From NCBI RefSeq assembly GCF_902806685.2, contig NC_048539.1, positions 3,360,501-3,424,500 on the forward strand: 64,000 nt of DNA, in the 5' to 3' direction. Every line of letters begins with the position of its first letter. Positions within the stretch are counted from its first letter, which is position 1. Shown here in pieces: positions 9,794 through 20,834 of this stretch. A program made the translations under genes and the position numbers. Below the pieces are notes generated by a model. The model was not told the origin of the DNA, did not search any database, and worked only from the letters and a program-made list of their open reading frames with translations. This DNA is from Maniola hyperantus (Eukaryota; Arthropoda; Insecta; Lepidoptera; Nymphalidae).

Positions 9794-9916
9794 GATAAAA
9801 GGTAAGTAAATAATTTTGATTACGCTTGTTCTTATCAAATAATATTCTATTGTCAGTGTACGAGTACGTTTTAATTATTTTTTACCGTTAATTATTTATA
9901 ATCCGATTTATTATCG
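9794..9916 (+). promoter_or_regulatory. Possible promoter and 5'-UTR exon of gene 2
   Basis: A TATA-like GATAAAAG at 9795-9802 and an arthropod initiator-like TCAGT at 9853-9857 precede a good splice donor, ATCG then GTAAGTC, at 9917. The acceptor GATTTCAG ends 8 bases before the ATG of gene 2. The layout copies that of gene 1, but which start is used cannot be told from sequence. Confidence 0.35.
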
Positions 9917-10011
9917 GTAAGTCTTTTTATCTGTTCACATATTAAACTAATATAAGACTATGTCGGAATAAGGAATGAACTATTAATTATATTATAATGG
10001 TATTGGTTTCT

Positions 10012-10365
10012 TTTTAGGGTCCCGTATCTCAAAAGGAAAAACGGAACCCTTATAGGAGCACTTTGTTGTCTGTCTGTCTGTCGGTCTGTCTAGAAATCTA
10101 CAGGGTACTTCCCATTGACCTAGAATCATGAAATTTGGCATGTAGGTAGGTATTATAGCAGACATTAGGGGGAAAATCTGAAAAACGTGTTTTTGAGGTT
10201 ACATCACACAAAAAAATTAAATTGTAATCATGAACTAATAATTAGTAACTATTTTAAATTTTAGAAGTAAGATAGCTATATCAAGTGGGGTACCACATGG
10301 AAGGGCTTCACATGTGCATTCTAAAACAGATTTTTTTATGCATCATAGTTTTATTAATTATCCCC
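10012..10365 (-). mobile_element. Rep-R element, truncated
   Basis: Reverse-oriented, starting AGGGTCCCGTATCTCAAAAG with a GTCT microsatellite and AATCATGAAATTTGGCATGT. The CGGCCAAGTGCGAG end is missing. Confidence 0.7.
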
Positions 10366-10491
10366 CAATTTTTTTAAAATTATATTACCATCTTAATTTT
10401 AATGGGACTTTCTGGTGATGCAATGGGCTGAGATGATAGTACGAAAGTGGAGCAAAATAAAACTGTTTGAATAATGATTTCAGGTATCAAA

Positions 10492-13400
10492 ATGCGCGCC
10501 GCATTACTTTTCGTCACCGCTGTGGGGTTTGTGACAGCAGGGCCTTTAGTTTCTCAGCAAAACGTTAATGTGGAACAAATAGAAACTGGTAAGCCATATT
10601 GCAATTATTTAAGAAGGGCGCTGACGGAAAGTTTTTGACGACCGCCCTGGCGCAGTGGAGAACGCAGTGGTCTAATAATTAGCAATAGGTCGGGGTAATT
10701 TGGAATTTTATAATTTCTAAATTTTCTCTGGTCTGGTCTGGTGGGAGGCTTCAGCCGCAGCTATTTACTGCCCTACCGGCAAAAGAGTGCCGTCAAGCGA
10801 TTTAGCGTTCCGATACAATACCGTATAGAAACCAAGTGGGTATCGGTTCAATAAAAGCTGCCGCACCCCCTGCAGGTTCCACAATCACACCTGATGGAAA
10901 GTGATGATGAGGCCTGAGATGGGACGCGTTTACCGAGAAGATGCCTATTCAATCTTGTTTTAAAGATACCCGTGATAACACAGATCGTGGAAGAGTATTT
11001 CAAATCTAAGTCATGCGTACGAGGAATGATGACGCAAAACGTTTCGTGCGTGTAGATGGAGTGTCGAGATCATAAGGATGGAAACTCGTCGGACGCGGTC
11101 TTGCGGTTCGGTCCATCTTAGACAGCACTATCAGTTGCCACAAGGTGAGATTGCAGTCAAGGGCTAACTTGAATCTGACTAAAAAAATAAAAAATACTAT
11201 GCTACAAAAGAGGTAAATGTTGTTTGAAGATTATTTTGAGTTTGAGGGAGAGTAAGGAATAAAAACAATTTGCAGTCAGTGGAGACTGCCGACAGAAGTG
11301 AAAACTTGAAACTATGAAAAAAATCCGTGCTCTATGGAGAACATCAATTTTTTTATTAGAAACGTTTAATCATTTTAATTGACCTAGCAATAATAATTTA
11401 AAAAAGATACCACTTAAAAATCAAATTATGTCGATAAAATAAAGATAAAGATCTTAATTTATCACATAGATTGAAGTAGCAGTGCCGCAATTAAATATTT
11501 TTCCTACAGATAAACAATGAAGTGTAGGTATCGATAAATTCAATGTCATGAGTAGGTACTAATGACTGATATGATGATCGAGTGGGGCCTTGGCTTTGAT
11601 TCTGTTATGGAGTGGCTCCATTGGCGAGCATTCGGTAAATCTTCAGCAAACATATTTTGTTGGTTCAACAATCGTAAAATTTGATATTCGCAAAACATTT
11701 CGGCTCGCATCATAAGAAATAGGCGGCAATTTCGCCCGCATCAAAGGAAATTCGTTGTATGTAAATTCGCCAAACATTCGCCGAATCCCGCATGTTCTTC
11801 GCTGGAAAGTGCTAGAAGATTTGCCGTTTGGCGACCTTTCACCAAACTCACCCAAACTCGAAACATTCGCGCAATGGGGTCACTCCATTAGTGTGAGCCA
11901 GAGCATACAGACGGAGTGGAGAGCCGAGTCATTTTGCTTATAACTTGAGTTGAAATGAGTTGCAAATGAGATGCGACTCCGACTTACAATACGAGCATAT
12001 AACTATTCAACCTGGCTCTTTTCTTACATATTTTTTAGGGTTCCGTACCTCAAAAGGAAAAACGGAACCCTTATAGGATCACCTTGTTGTCTGTCTGTCT
12101 GCCTGTCGGTCGTCGGTCTGTCAAGAAACCTAGATGGTACTTCCCGTTGACCTAGAATCATGAAATTTGGCCGGAAGGTGGGTCTTATATAGCTGGCATT
12201 AGGGGAAAAATCAGAAAACTGTGAATATGTGGTTACATCACACAAAAAAAATTGTGGTCATGAACTAATAATAATTATTAGTACCTATTTTCAATTTTCG
12301 AAGTAAGATAACTATATCAAGTGGGATATCATATGAAAGGGCTTCACCTGTGCATTCTAAAACTGATTTTTATTTATTTTTATGCATCATAGTTTTTTAA
12401 TTATCGTGTAAAATGTCGAAAAATACGACTGAATTACGGAACCCTCGTTGCGCGTGCCTGACTCGCACTTGGCCGGTTTTTTTATTTTCGATTTCAACTC
12501 GTATTGTTCTTCATTCAATTTGAGTCTAATTTTGTTGAAAGAACACTTTTATAATATTTCATCACTTATCTGTCGTCAAATCCTTTTCTTATTTTACTGT
12601 TGTATTTTTATACATAATACGTATACTATTTTTGTTTATTTTATTTTATTACACCCCTTCCGTTTTCTTTAATTTTTATTATATCCTCTACCCTAAGGTT
12701 GCCTGGAAGAGATCGCTATTTTAGCGATAAGGCCGCCTACTGTACCTAATTGCAAACGTCTTTGTTATATGTTTATTGTTTTGGTTTTGGTGTATAAAGA
12801 ATATTTTACTTTTAATTTTACTTTACTCATATTGCGCATTTCACTGCGTCATCATTCCTTATATAAATAAATATACGCAATGGCTGGTTCGGAAGTTTGG
12901 AATACTCTTCCGTGATCAGGGTTTCCTACCAATTACAATCCTCGTATCCTTAAAACAAGAGTAAATAGGCACCTTCTAGGCAAACGCGTCCAATCTTGAC
13001 CACAATCTGAAGTCATTAGGTGTAATCGTGGTCAAGCGTGTGCCTATAGTATTGGATATTTGGTTACATCAAAAATAAATTATTTCTCAGTGATTATTGG
13101 ATATAGGGTTTTCCAAAATACCTAAAATCCACATCCTTCGTTAGTTTTAAGTGTAATAACATTTTAAATTATCGATTAAACTAAAAAAGTACGTCATTAT
13201 GATGTGACGTCACATCCATAGTATTTCATAGAATATCGCATACTAAGTGCGCGTTTTGACGTATAATTAAAAGTTACTGATTTGGCTAGTCGTCAAATAC
13301 CGTAATACGGGTCTAGTTCAGATTTCTATGAGACTAGTGCCTTAGTAGGTAGGTACACGGAAATATGATTGCTTATCATCATTAATTAAATCCACTTGCC

Positions 13401-16400
13401 ATGTATGATCTTTATTTTAAATGATCGATGATTATGATTAACAAAATTTGACGTAACTACGTAGTATGTTTTCCGAGTGAAATTTAATTGTACGTGAAGT
13501 GATTATTATCATAGTTACTAATATGCGAAAGTGTGTTTGTTTGCTGGTTTGTATTTCAATCACACTGCAAAATTGGAGGAATGAATCAACAACATGATTT
13601 ATTGCACGGATATAATTTTATTAGTAGGTAGACTATGTCACTCAGGAATAATGTAGCTTTCTATTGGTGAAAGAATTTTCAAAATCGGTTCAGTAGTTCC
13701 AGAGATTACCCCCTACAAACAAACTTAACGACATTACCTCTTTATAATATTAGTATAGATACGCTCTAGGAATTAATCTGTGTCTGTGATTTTCTAGATT
13801 TCCATAAATTTTTTAGGTTCAAAGTTAGGCACACGGTCTCAAGAATTTAAATACAAATCTTTGAACCTGTATAATTTAAAAATATGTACCTAGGTACAGT
13901 ACGCAGCCGAAAGTGATGAACATCGGCCTTTAGAATGACATTTCTTCGTTAGAGTAGTAGAGCGTTGTCTCTATCACTAACAACAACAACAACTCATACT
14001 CATATGCCGTTTTGTCGGCCTCAACGACCGAGACGGTGGTCTACAAATTTGCTATCTCCTTCTAAAGAGTTCATCACTTTTGGCCACGTGCTGTAGTTAT
14101 TTTTACCGAAATTTGGCAAAAACCACAGAGATAGATAAAGGCATGTTTATGGTACTATGTCAGAAACCTGGACAGCAACAACTGTACAAAGTTTAAAAAA
14201 AAAGGAATAAGAAACGAACTCTTAAAATACCGGTGGGAACTCTTTGATTATCCGGGATAAAAAGTAGCCCATGTCACTCTCCAGGTCCGTGGAATATTGC
14301 AAAAAATCCATTGCACCGCGCCGTGATTGAAGGACAAACCAATGAAGTAGTGATCAAAATAGAATATAATTTTTTTTTTAGAAATATCCTTGGTAAAAAA
14401 AACTATCATAATTTTTTTAAAAAAGAGTACCTAGGTAGTGATCACTTATGATGCGTCATGAAATGTTTTTTCAGTGGTTGGCGAAAGGAATGGGCCAATA
14501 GAGACTGTCATATTGAATTTATTGGAGAGTGTCAGGCAGTTGATGATTGATGGCACCGACACCATTCCACCCCTGGACCCCCTTGTCGTTGGGAGAATCC
14601 ACTTGGATGATGAAACTCTGCCTCTACCTGGGTAAGCTGATAAAATTATCACCATTATCTCATTTGCATCATCATCATCATCATTATCAACCGATAGATG
14701 TCCACTGCTAAACATAATTATATCCCTTGCAGGCATTTCCACCACGTTCTTGCGCCGCCTGAATCCAGTGGCTCCCTACCACTTGTTTGATGTCGTCACT
14801 TGTCTGTCCACCTATATTCTATCCGCGGATAGAAGTTAGTATAGCGCTCTCTCTGTGATGAAATCCCATACAAATGATAGAGGCAAAAATCTCAATGAGC
14901 GTTAACCATTTTAAGTTACCAACAAATCAAAAACATGTTTTCGAAAAACATTTGAAATTCAATTCGTAAATTTTTTCAAAAACATTTGTAATTCAATTAG
15001 AAAATATAGTTTAGTTTGTGATTGGTTGGTGACTCAAAATTATGACACGCTCTAACGCCCACTGAGATTTTTTCTCTATAATTTTTATGGGGTTACGTAA
15101 CAGAGAAAGCGCTTTTCGCGGATAGAGTATAGTAGAGGATCTTTCAATCTGCGCTTTACAAAACGCTTTTGCCAATACCAATCTATCTAATGCAGTATCA
15201 CGCTAAGGCATTAGCCCTTTCAGCTCAAATCATTTTTGTTTTCAGTACTTTCTAGTTCGTAGCTTAAGTTTACTTACTTACTTTTAATTTTGCAATTTTT
15301 AACATTTGGTTACATATTTTTGTACTGTTTTGTGAGCTGAATAAACGTTTATTTATTTATTTAATGTTTGCAGGGCATTCGTCACACTGAACGACATGAT
15401 CGTGAGGGGCATCAGTTCATTCCGCGTGGATGACCTCCGGCTGTCAATGGCGAGCCTAATACCGTTGCGGCAAAGACTGGACTTTGATGTTGTGATACCA
15501 GCAATTGACGTTGAGACAAGTAAGGTTATTAAAATGAAATAAAAACCGGTGAAATACGAGTCGGATCTCGTTCTTTTAGGGTTATGGCATCGATGTATGA
15601 TCCTATGTCGATGGGTTATGGTACATGTTATGAAATCTTAATATTTTGGGTGTATATTAAAATATTTTAGGGCCTCAAAAGGAAAAACGGAGACCTTATA
15701 GGATCACTTTATTGTCTGTGTGTCTGTCTGTTAAGAAACCTACAGGGTACTTCCCGTTGACGTAGAATCATGAAATTTGGCAGATAGGTAGGTCTTATAG
15801 CAGAAATTAGGGGAAAATCTGAAAACCGTGAATTTGTGGTCACATCACAAAAAAAAATTAAAATGTGTTTAGAACAAATTTACTTTTAAAGCAAGATTAC
15901 TATATCAAGTGGGGTATCATATGAAAGGGCTTTACCTGTACATTCTAAATCAGATTTTTATTTATTTTTATGCATAATAGTTTTTGATTTATCTTGCAAA
16001 ATGACGAAAAATACGACTGTAGTACGGCACCCTCGGTGCGCGAGCCTGACTCGCACTTAGCCGGTTTTTTTTCCGAGTTAGAACATTGCAATAATTGCGT
16101 GTAAGAAAAACCCAAAAGTGTTTGTTTTTCCACGTGAACGAAGTCGTGGGTATGAGCTAGTTATAATGTAGATTAATCTTGACATGACAGTAATTTATAT
16201 TTTAAATCACACGAGTGGACTTATCAAAAATACCTTCTTTTTCAGGCAGCTATGCACTATTTATGAGAATTTTCGGTGGTGATATTTATGGAAAAGGTGA
16301 TATGAAGTAAGTGAAATAGATTCCTGTACAATTTAGGGCTTAGGACCTCAAAAATATAAACATCACCCTGTGTAGGATAGCAGGTCTAACTGGTAATGTG

Positions 16401-18661
16401 TGGTACAGCTTTAAAAAATAAATGTTTTTCTTTCTTTCTTTCAATGAAGGCACATAAACTTAGTTTTACTATAATAATTGCTAACAACACTACTATCACA
16501 GCTTGCACTTATATTTTCTCAGCAACTCTATTGAACTTGTCCGTTAAAACCTCTAAAACCTCTCGCTAAGCTTCCAACCGTGAAAGTGGGAGAAAACCAA
16601 TTTGATTAGTCCCACCGGTCTGCGCCAACTGGCGTTAACCAATCACAGAATGACAACTGATAGTCTATTTAAAATAAACTTGCCAACGTGAAAATAAGAC
16701 ATAATGTAATTTCGAAGCTAATTAAATTAAGATATTTAATGTTTTCCTTTGTTTTTAGATTGAATATAACAAATACTAGAGTTAAGGGCCACGTTACAGT
16801 CGCCCTTCGCCGTGAAAATGGTCTATTTGTCACCATTACTGCTTGCCGAATCAGCTTTAAACTTGATTCTTTTGAGGTAGATATCTAATTTTTTTTAAAA
16901 CGCTTGGCGTTTTCCTACAACACGGTTACACGATCATAGCGCGAATGCCAATTGAGGACACCTATTCGAGATCAGTGTAATGAGAGAGCCAGCGCGTGCC
17001 AGGACCTTCGTTATTTTATACAAGCTGAAAGTTTCTCTGCATGTTGTCCCCAGCACTGGGAAGAACGTTTGTTTGGTTTTTTTTTTCGATCGAAACCGAT
17101 GGATTAAGAGCTTTTTGCAGAATTAGTCTATCCATTGATAAAAACCGAATGGAAATCCATACATTAGCTTCTGAGATTAGAGCGGATAGACGAATTCAGC
17201 GGAGGAACTTTGTAGTACAATATTGTGATATGTTTTCTCATCCCATTTCAGCCCGTAATTACTGGAATGTTTAACGACGAGGCCAGCAGTGAATTTGTAT
17301 CTAGATTTTTGGCTAATTTGATACCTGAAATGTTGACATATTTCGAGGTAAGCTAATCAAATAAAATAATAAAAGTTGATAAAATAAAATGCCTAAATAT
17401 AAGACTGTTCTAAGATCTATATCAACAAATCTATTCACACGCATATCATTTTCACCAAAATACATCAAGTGCAGAGTAGAAGCAGTCGTAGAGGAGATCA
17501 CATCTTACTCCCACAAACACGTACTTCTCAAGGAAGAAGAAACATAAAATTTGCAGGTGTACAAGTGTATAATAAATTACCGAAGGAGGTGAAGAATGCG
17601 AGCTCGTTCAATATATTTAAAAACAAACTCAAAAAACACATACTTTATGATATAAACCTACTTAATTAAATTTTGTTACTATACTGTATGAACTACACTG
17701 TGGCAACGATTTCGCATTCTTCCAAGGCGGAGCGATATTAAAATAAAGTGAATTGTGAGGGTGGATTTGAAATTATATCAACTACTTAATTAAAATAACA
17801 AATTGTTAAAGTAAAATATGTAATGTAAGTTGTAGATCAAGTAAGTTAAATTGATTGCCAAACAAACGAATAAGTACCTACCTATTGTAAATATGTTTTC
17901 TCTGTAAGTGAATTTTGTAATTCTTTGAGAGAAATAAATAATTCTTAAACCTGAAAACAATATGACGTATAATAACAATATATAGCTGACGCTTGTCCCC
18001 GGAATGCAAGCTATCTCTGTACCCAAAATCCCCCAGAAGCTCGCAGACAGACAGAAATATATATAGTAGGTATAGTGTAGTTTGAATTACGCACGGTTCG
18101 GTTTTATAATTAAACAAATCCTCAATCTGTTTATCGACCTAAATAGCGACCCGCCTCGGATGCGCACGGGTAGCTTATAACACTTTTCGTAGGGATATCT
18201 AATTATTTTGAAAATAAAATATAGCCTATGTTACTCAGGAATAATGTAGCTTTCTACTGGTGAAAGTGTTTTCAAAATCGGTTCAGTAGTTTCAGAGATT
18301 ACCCAAACAAACTTAACCTCTTTTATAGGTAATAACTAATAATAAAATAATCTTTTAATTGGGACCATAGCGCACAGTTTACAATTATACAAAACACAAC
18401 AACACCAAACAAACGGACAGAACAAAACAAAAAAACACAACAAAGAACAAAATATGAAGACAAAAAGATCACAAATACTAACTAATAGATAATAACGGAA
18501 TACTTTTAATATAGGTACCTACGAGAAAGGTATTTAAAATGGAAACTATTATTTTTCAGGAGTCAATTACAAACTTTTTGAGTGCAACTGTACTAAGGAT
18601 AGGAAATTTAATTCTGGCTGAATTGGACTTGGGAAGCTTGCTTCCATCACTGGCTCCTTAA
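10492..18661 (+). CDS. Secreted TULIP-family lipid-binding-like protein, gene 2 (7 exons)
   Basis: Coding exons: 10492-10588, 14475-14631, 15374-15519, 16246-16306, 16759-16876, 17252-17347, 18560-18661. All introns are GT-AG and the joined frame is open, giving 258 aa. Residues 1-16 are a signal peptide (ALLFVTAVGFVTA, cleavage before GPL). The mature protein has IPPLDPLVVGRI (63-74), GISSFRVDDLRLSM (97-110), LDFDVVIPAIDVE (120-132), a strand pair KGHVTVALRRENGLFVTI (163-180) and a helical C-terminus with NLIPEMLTYFEESITNFL. The DPL followed by GxSxFxVxxL is the hallmark order of JHBP/takeout/group-7-allergen-like TULIP proteins, predicted to bind a hydrophobic ligand outside the cell. Intron phases are identical to gene 1. 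Only one mature cysteine (C183) is present, so the takeout-type N-terminal disulphide is lacking. The 3.9-kb first intron is filled with transposons. Start chosen as the first ATG after the acceptor, giving the signal peptide. Confidence 0.87.
10635..11195 (+). mobile_element. SINE-B-like/LINE composite in gene 2 intron 1
   Basis: A decayed tRNA-like head is followed by TCTGGTCTGGTGGGAGGCTT. A LINE-like body follows (CATGCGTACGAGGAATGATG, TTTCGTGCGTGTAGATGGAG, also at 30510) and the SINE-B end GCAGTCAAGGGCTAACTTGA with an A-rich tail. Confidence 0.6.
11607..11888. mobile_element. MITE with ATGGAGTGGCTCCATTGG ends
   Basis: The left end ATGGAGTGGCTCCATTGGCG pairs with the right end CGCAATGGGGTCACTCCAT. 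The interior is rich in TTCGCC/CATTCG words. The two overlapping open frames here are by-products of the inverted repeat. Confidence 0.6.
12036..12482 (-). mobile_element. Rep-R element, full-length
   Basis: Reverse copy from TTAGGGTTCCGTACCTCAAA to ACTCGCACTTGGCCGGTTTT, with a GTCT microsatellite. It lies in intron 1 of gene 2. Confidence 0.75.
12690..12830 (+). mobile_element. LINE 3'-UTR fragment
   Basis: AAGGTTGCCTGGAAGAGATC, TTAGCGATAAGGCCGCCTA and the end TTTTGGTGTATAAAGAAT are, from memory, a 3' end common to lepidopteran LINEs. No coding part is attached. Confidence 0.55.
13510..13765. mobile_element. Lep1-type Helitron-like element
   Basis: ATGCGAAAGTGTGTTTGTTT at the left, GAATAATGTAGCTTTCTATT and CAAAATCGGTTCAGTAGTTC in the body, and TTATAATATTAGTATAGAT at the right. 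I place it in the Lep1 group by these words. A second copy of the body is at 18130-18340. Confidence 0.6.
13897..14093. mobile_element. TA-flanked MITE, CAGTACGCGGCCGAAAG family
   Basis: The element begins CAGTACGCAGCCGAAAGTGA and ends TCACTTTTGGCCACGTGCTG, with TA on each side (13895-13896, 14094-14095). A sister copy is at 52543-52722 and internal fragments are at 54803. The TA duplication suggests a Tc1/mariner-mobilised element. Confidence 0.7.
14228..14345 (-). mobile_element. Hel-B fragment
   Basis: GGTGGGAACTCTTTGATTAT, TAAAAAGTAGCCCATGTCAC and GTGATTGAAGGACAAACCAA are the middle of Hel-B in reverse orientation; both ends are lost. Confidence 0.6.
14650..14815 (-). mobile_element. RTE-type LINE 3' end in intron 2
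   Basis: Starts in an ATC microsatellite, then TATCAACCGATAGATGTCCA and TTGCGCCGCCTGAATCCAGT. It is the reverse complement of the coding 3' end seen at 41360 (WIQ...DRG). It begins 18 bp after the exon 2 donor of gene 2. Confidence 0.65.
15230..15363 (+). mobile_element. LINE 3' end next to exon 3 of gene 2
   Basis: TGTTTTGTGAGCTGAATAAA and the final TTTATTTATTTA match, in reverse, the fragment at 23038-23200. It ends about 10 bases before the exon 3 acceptor. Confidence 0.5.
15666..16070 (-). mobile_element. Rep-R element in intron 3
   Basis: Reverse copy from TTAGGGCCTCAAAAGGAAAA to GACTCGCACTTAGCCGGTTT, fairly complete but diverged. Confidence 0.7.
16385..16445 (+). repeat. Retroelement tail with TTTC repeats
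   Basis: AATGTGTGGTACAGCTTTAA then AAATAAATG and TTTC units. The inverse copy (AAGCTGTACCACACATTACC preceded by AAG repeats) is at 29560-29625. Confidence 0.55.
17440..17957 (+). pseudogene. CR1/Jockey-like LINE C-terminal relic in intron 6 of gene 2
   Basis: The frame contains LLPQTRTSQGRRNIKFAG, then VYNKLPKEVKNASSFNIFK and KLKKHIL before the stop at 17667. This is the usual C-terminus of insect LINE reverse transcriptases. It continues as 3' UTR with AATAAATAATTCTTAAACC at 17936-17953. It is 5'-truncated and not part of gene 2. Confidence 0.75.
17985..18340. mobile_element. Hel-C and Lep1-type fragments
   Basis: 17985-18060 has GGAATGCAAGCTATCTCTGT of reverse Hel-C. 18130-18340 has AGCGACCCGCCTCGG, GAATAATGTAGCTTTCTACT and CAAAATCGGTTCAGTAGTTT of the Lep1-type element. 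Confidence 0.55.
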
Positions 18662-18753
18662 GAAAATTAACCATACGACCAATGATTGACTTAAGTACTA
18701 TATTATACTAACGAGATAAACAGATTTTTCCAATTGTATTAATTTAACTGGAG

Positions 18754-18759
18754 AATAAA
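18754..18759 (+). terminator. Poly(A) signal of gene 2
   Basis: AATAAA lies 93 bases after the TAA stop, followed by a T-rich stretch. This is the first such hexamer after the stop codon. Confidence 0.6.
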
Positions 18760-19001
18760 TTTGCGTTTTAACAGTTTATGTACCTATTGGAAACCTGCGA
18801 AACTGTTGATTTTATTCGCTAGTTTTATTCGGAGGTTCAACATCACCGACTGATATTATTATTACCGACGAAACCTTATTAATATAAAAAGTTTAACTGA
18901 CAAAATTGAGTTTATTTATTTATTTTGTAAGAAATAAAAGAATATTTTACACGCACTCTTAGTTTGATTTTTGTTTGAAGAATTTATATTCATTTAATTA
19001 A

Positions 19002-19121
19002 GGCCCGATTTTCTAAACGTCAAATAACTTTTAGCTGACGTATTGACAGTTTTCGTATAAGAAATCTGTCAAAACGTCTTTATTGGTCCGATAAGTTATT
19101 TAACGATTGAAAAATCGGCGC
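19002..19121. mobile_element. MITE with GCCCGATTTTCTAAACG ends
   Basis: Left GGCCCGATTTTCTAAACGTC and CAAATAACTTTT pair with right TAAGTTATTTAACGATTG and AAAAATCGGCGC. Confidence 0.6.
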
Positions 19122-19153
19122 TAGGTGTAAATTGTACTAGCTGATGGCTGCGT

Positions 19154-19276
19154 AGGGCCTGTTTCAAAACCGCCAGATAAACTATATCTAACGGATGAAT
19201 TTGACACTTTGACAATAATAATTATTCCAAATACAAAAATTGTCATATAGATTTGGAGGTTGTGAAACAGGCCCTT
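19154..19276. mobile_element. MITE with GGGCCTGTTTCA ends
   Basis: Left GGGCCTGTTTCAAAACCGCC and right AGGTTGTGAAACAGGCCC are inverse copies over about 17 bases. The flanks are GTA and TTA, so a TA or TWA-type duplication is possible but not clear. Confidence 0.65.
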
Positions 19277-19539
19277 ACAGTAGTAACATAAGTAAGAAGA
19301 GTAACATAATTCTTTTTTCATTTTGGAAAATCAAAGAGTACCCTCGGGTTTTTGATACACATCCCTAAAACCCCCTAACACCCCGAAAAGTGACATCTTT
19401 TCCAACCTTAAGTAAGTACCTATACTAGATTTTGTGTTGCTTTCCTGGTTCAAAGGTGGTTTCGGAAGGTTTATTTCTTGGAATCGCGTGCTCGCATCAA
19501 CTGGTGCGTATAGATGGCGTTAGTTTGATACCATATCAC

Positions 19540-20002
19540 AATAGGCTACTTGACAATTTTTTTAAGTTGGTCTTAAATGGTTAATATTTGTCCTATTATA
19601 TCAAAAAAATTAACACTATATTTTTTTGCGCCCTAAAAACCGTAAAACTTTAATTTAAAAAAATATTTTTCTTAGACAGGTGAAAACACTGTCGGCCATG
19701 TTTGGCCGATAGATTATCTGTGCTCTGACGTCATGCATTTGTAAACAACAGTATAACCACAGGGTTATGCTGTTGTTTACAAATGCATGACGTCAGAGCA
19801 CAGATAATCTATCGGCCAAACATGGCCGACAGTGTTTTCCAAACATGGCCGACAGTGTTTTCACCTGTCTAAGAAAAATATTTTTTTAAATTAAAGTTTT
19901 ACGGTTTTTAGGGCGCAAAAAAATATAGTGTTAATTTTTTTGATATAATAGGACAAATATTAACCATTTAAGACCAACTTAAAAAATTGTCAAGTAGCCT
20001 AT
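19540..20002. mobile_element. Long-TIR palindromic element, empty copy
   Basis: Two near-perfect inverse arms of more than 200 bases start AATAGGCTACTTGACAATTT and meet at a short loop near 19756. Each arm contains the CRE-like palindrome TGACGTCA and ACACTGTCGGCCATGTTTGG. The right arm has a tandem duplication of about 23 bases (CCAAACATGGCCGACAGTG twice). It is non-coding. A second copy, interrupted by a LINE, is at 45409-47210. Confidence 0.85.
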
Positions 20003-20084
20003 TTCTTACAGGTAAATGTTCTTTAGATTTTTTTTTGTAATTAATAGACGTGATGATGCGTTTAAGACGGAGCATGCTTGACTT

Positions 20085-20285
20085 TTTTCTTTTTTTTTTT
20101 CTAGGAGGAGGAAAAATCCATAACGGAGCGCGCTTGACTGTAGGATGTCTTTCCCCTCTTGATTTGATTGGTTTGGAGAATTTTTTGTCAGGAAAAATAC
20201 TTTAGGTCGGACACGAAACTCGAACTCAAGATCTCATAGTCCGTAGCCGAATAAACTTACCACTAGATCAAGAGGGAGATAGATA
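20085..20285 (-). mobile_element. SINE-C, tRNA-derived
   Basis: On the reverse strand TGATCTAGTGGTAAG (box A) and TTGAGTTCGAGTTTC (box B) lie about 50 bases apart. The body has CTTTCCCCTCTTGATTTGAT and ends in A-rich sequence at 20090. No acceptor stem is formed, so not a tRNA gene. Confidence 0.55.
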
Positions 20286-20451
20286 CATAAAAATAATAAA
20301 GTTCGCAATGTTAATCGAAAGATGGCTTTACTACGTGATAGGTTGCAGATAAAATCAAATTTCGCCGGCCCCGGCACCGTAAGCCCAACCATTACGCGTT
20401 TATGATCATTTTGTGCGGTGAAACTTTGATTAAGCCATATTTTATTTTTAG

Positions 20452-20630
20452 GGTTCCGTACCTCAAAAGGAAAAGCGGAACCCTTATAGGATAACTATGT
20501 TGTCTGTCTGTCTGTCTGTTGGTCTGTCAAGAAACCTACAGGGTAATTCCCGTTGACTTAGACTCATGGGTAGGTAGCTAGTCTTATAGCAGACATTAGG
20601 GAAATAATTTGAAAACTGTGAATTAAGAGT
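20452..20630 (-). mobile_element. Rep-R fragment
   Basis: TAGGGTTCCGTACCTCAAAA to AAAACTGTGAATTAAGAG, reverse-oriented; the distal half is lost. Confidence 0.65.
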
Positions 20631-20719
20631 GGTGGAGAGAGTGGGAGGGGCGGTGCATGTCGCATGCTGCATGTTGCACCATAGAGATATGATCGGTTTA
20701 GCGGATTATAGCAAATTAC

Positions 20720-20830
20720 GGCGGCATTCCGAACCAGTGGTAAATTAAACTAGTTGACGATTCAAAAGAACTTGTAAAAAATTACTTAAATTATATTCTA
20801 TTACATTCCATTCTAAATAAACTTTTGATT
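20720..20830 (+). mobile_element. LINE 3' end fragment
   Basis: GGCATTCCGAACCAGTGGTA and GACGATTCAAAAGAACTTGT are the 3'-UTR words also seen at 36930 (+) and 62300 and 35640 (-). Confidence 0.55.
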
Positions 20831-20834
20831 CATT

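Noticed and set aside
11643..11943. Overlapping sense and antisense frames of about 60-70 codons
   Set aside because: They lie largely inside an inverted-repeat MITE in the first intron of gene 2, and each mirrors the other.
17469..17669. Possible extra exon of gene 2 in intron 6
   Set aside because: Its sequence (NIKFAG, VYNKLP, FKNKLKKHIL) is a LINE C-terminus, and the gene frame is complete without it.
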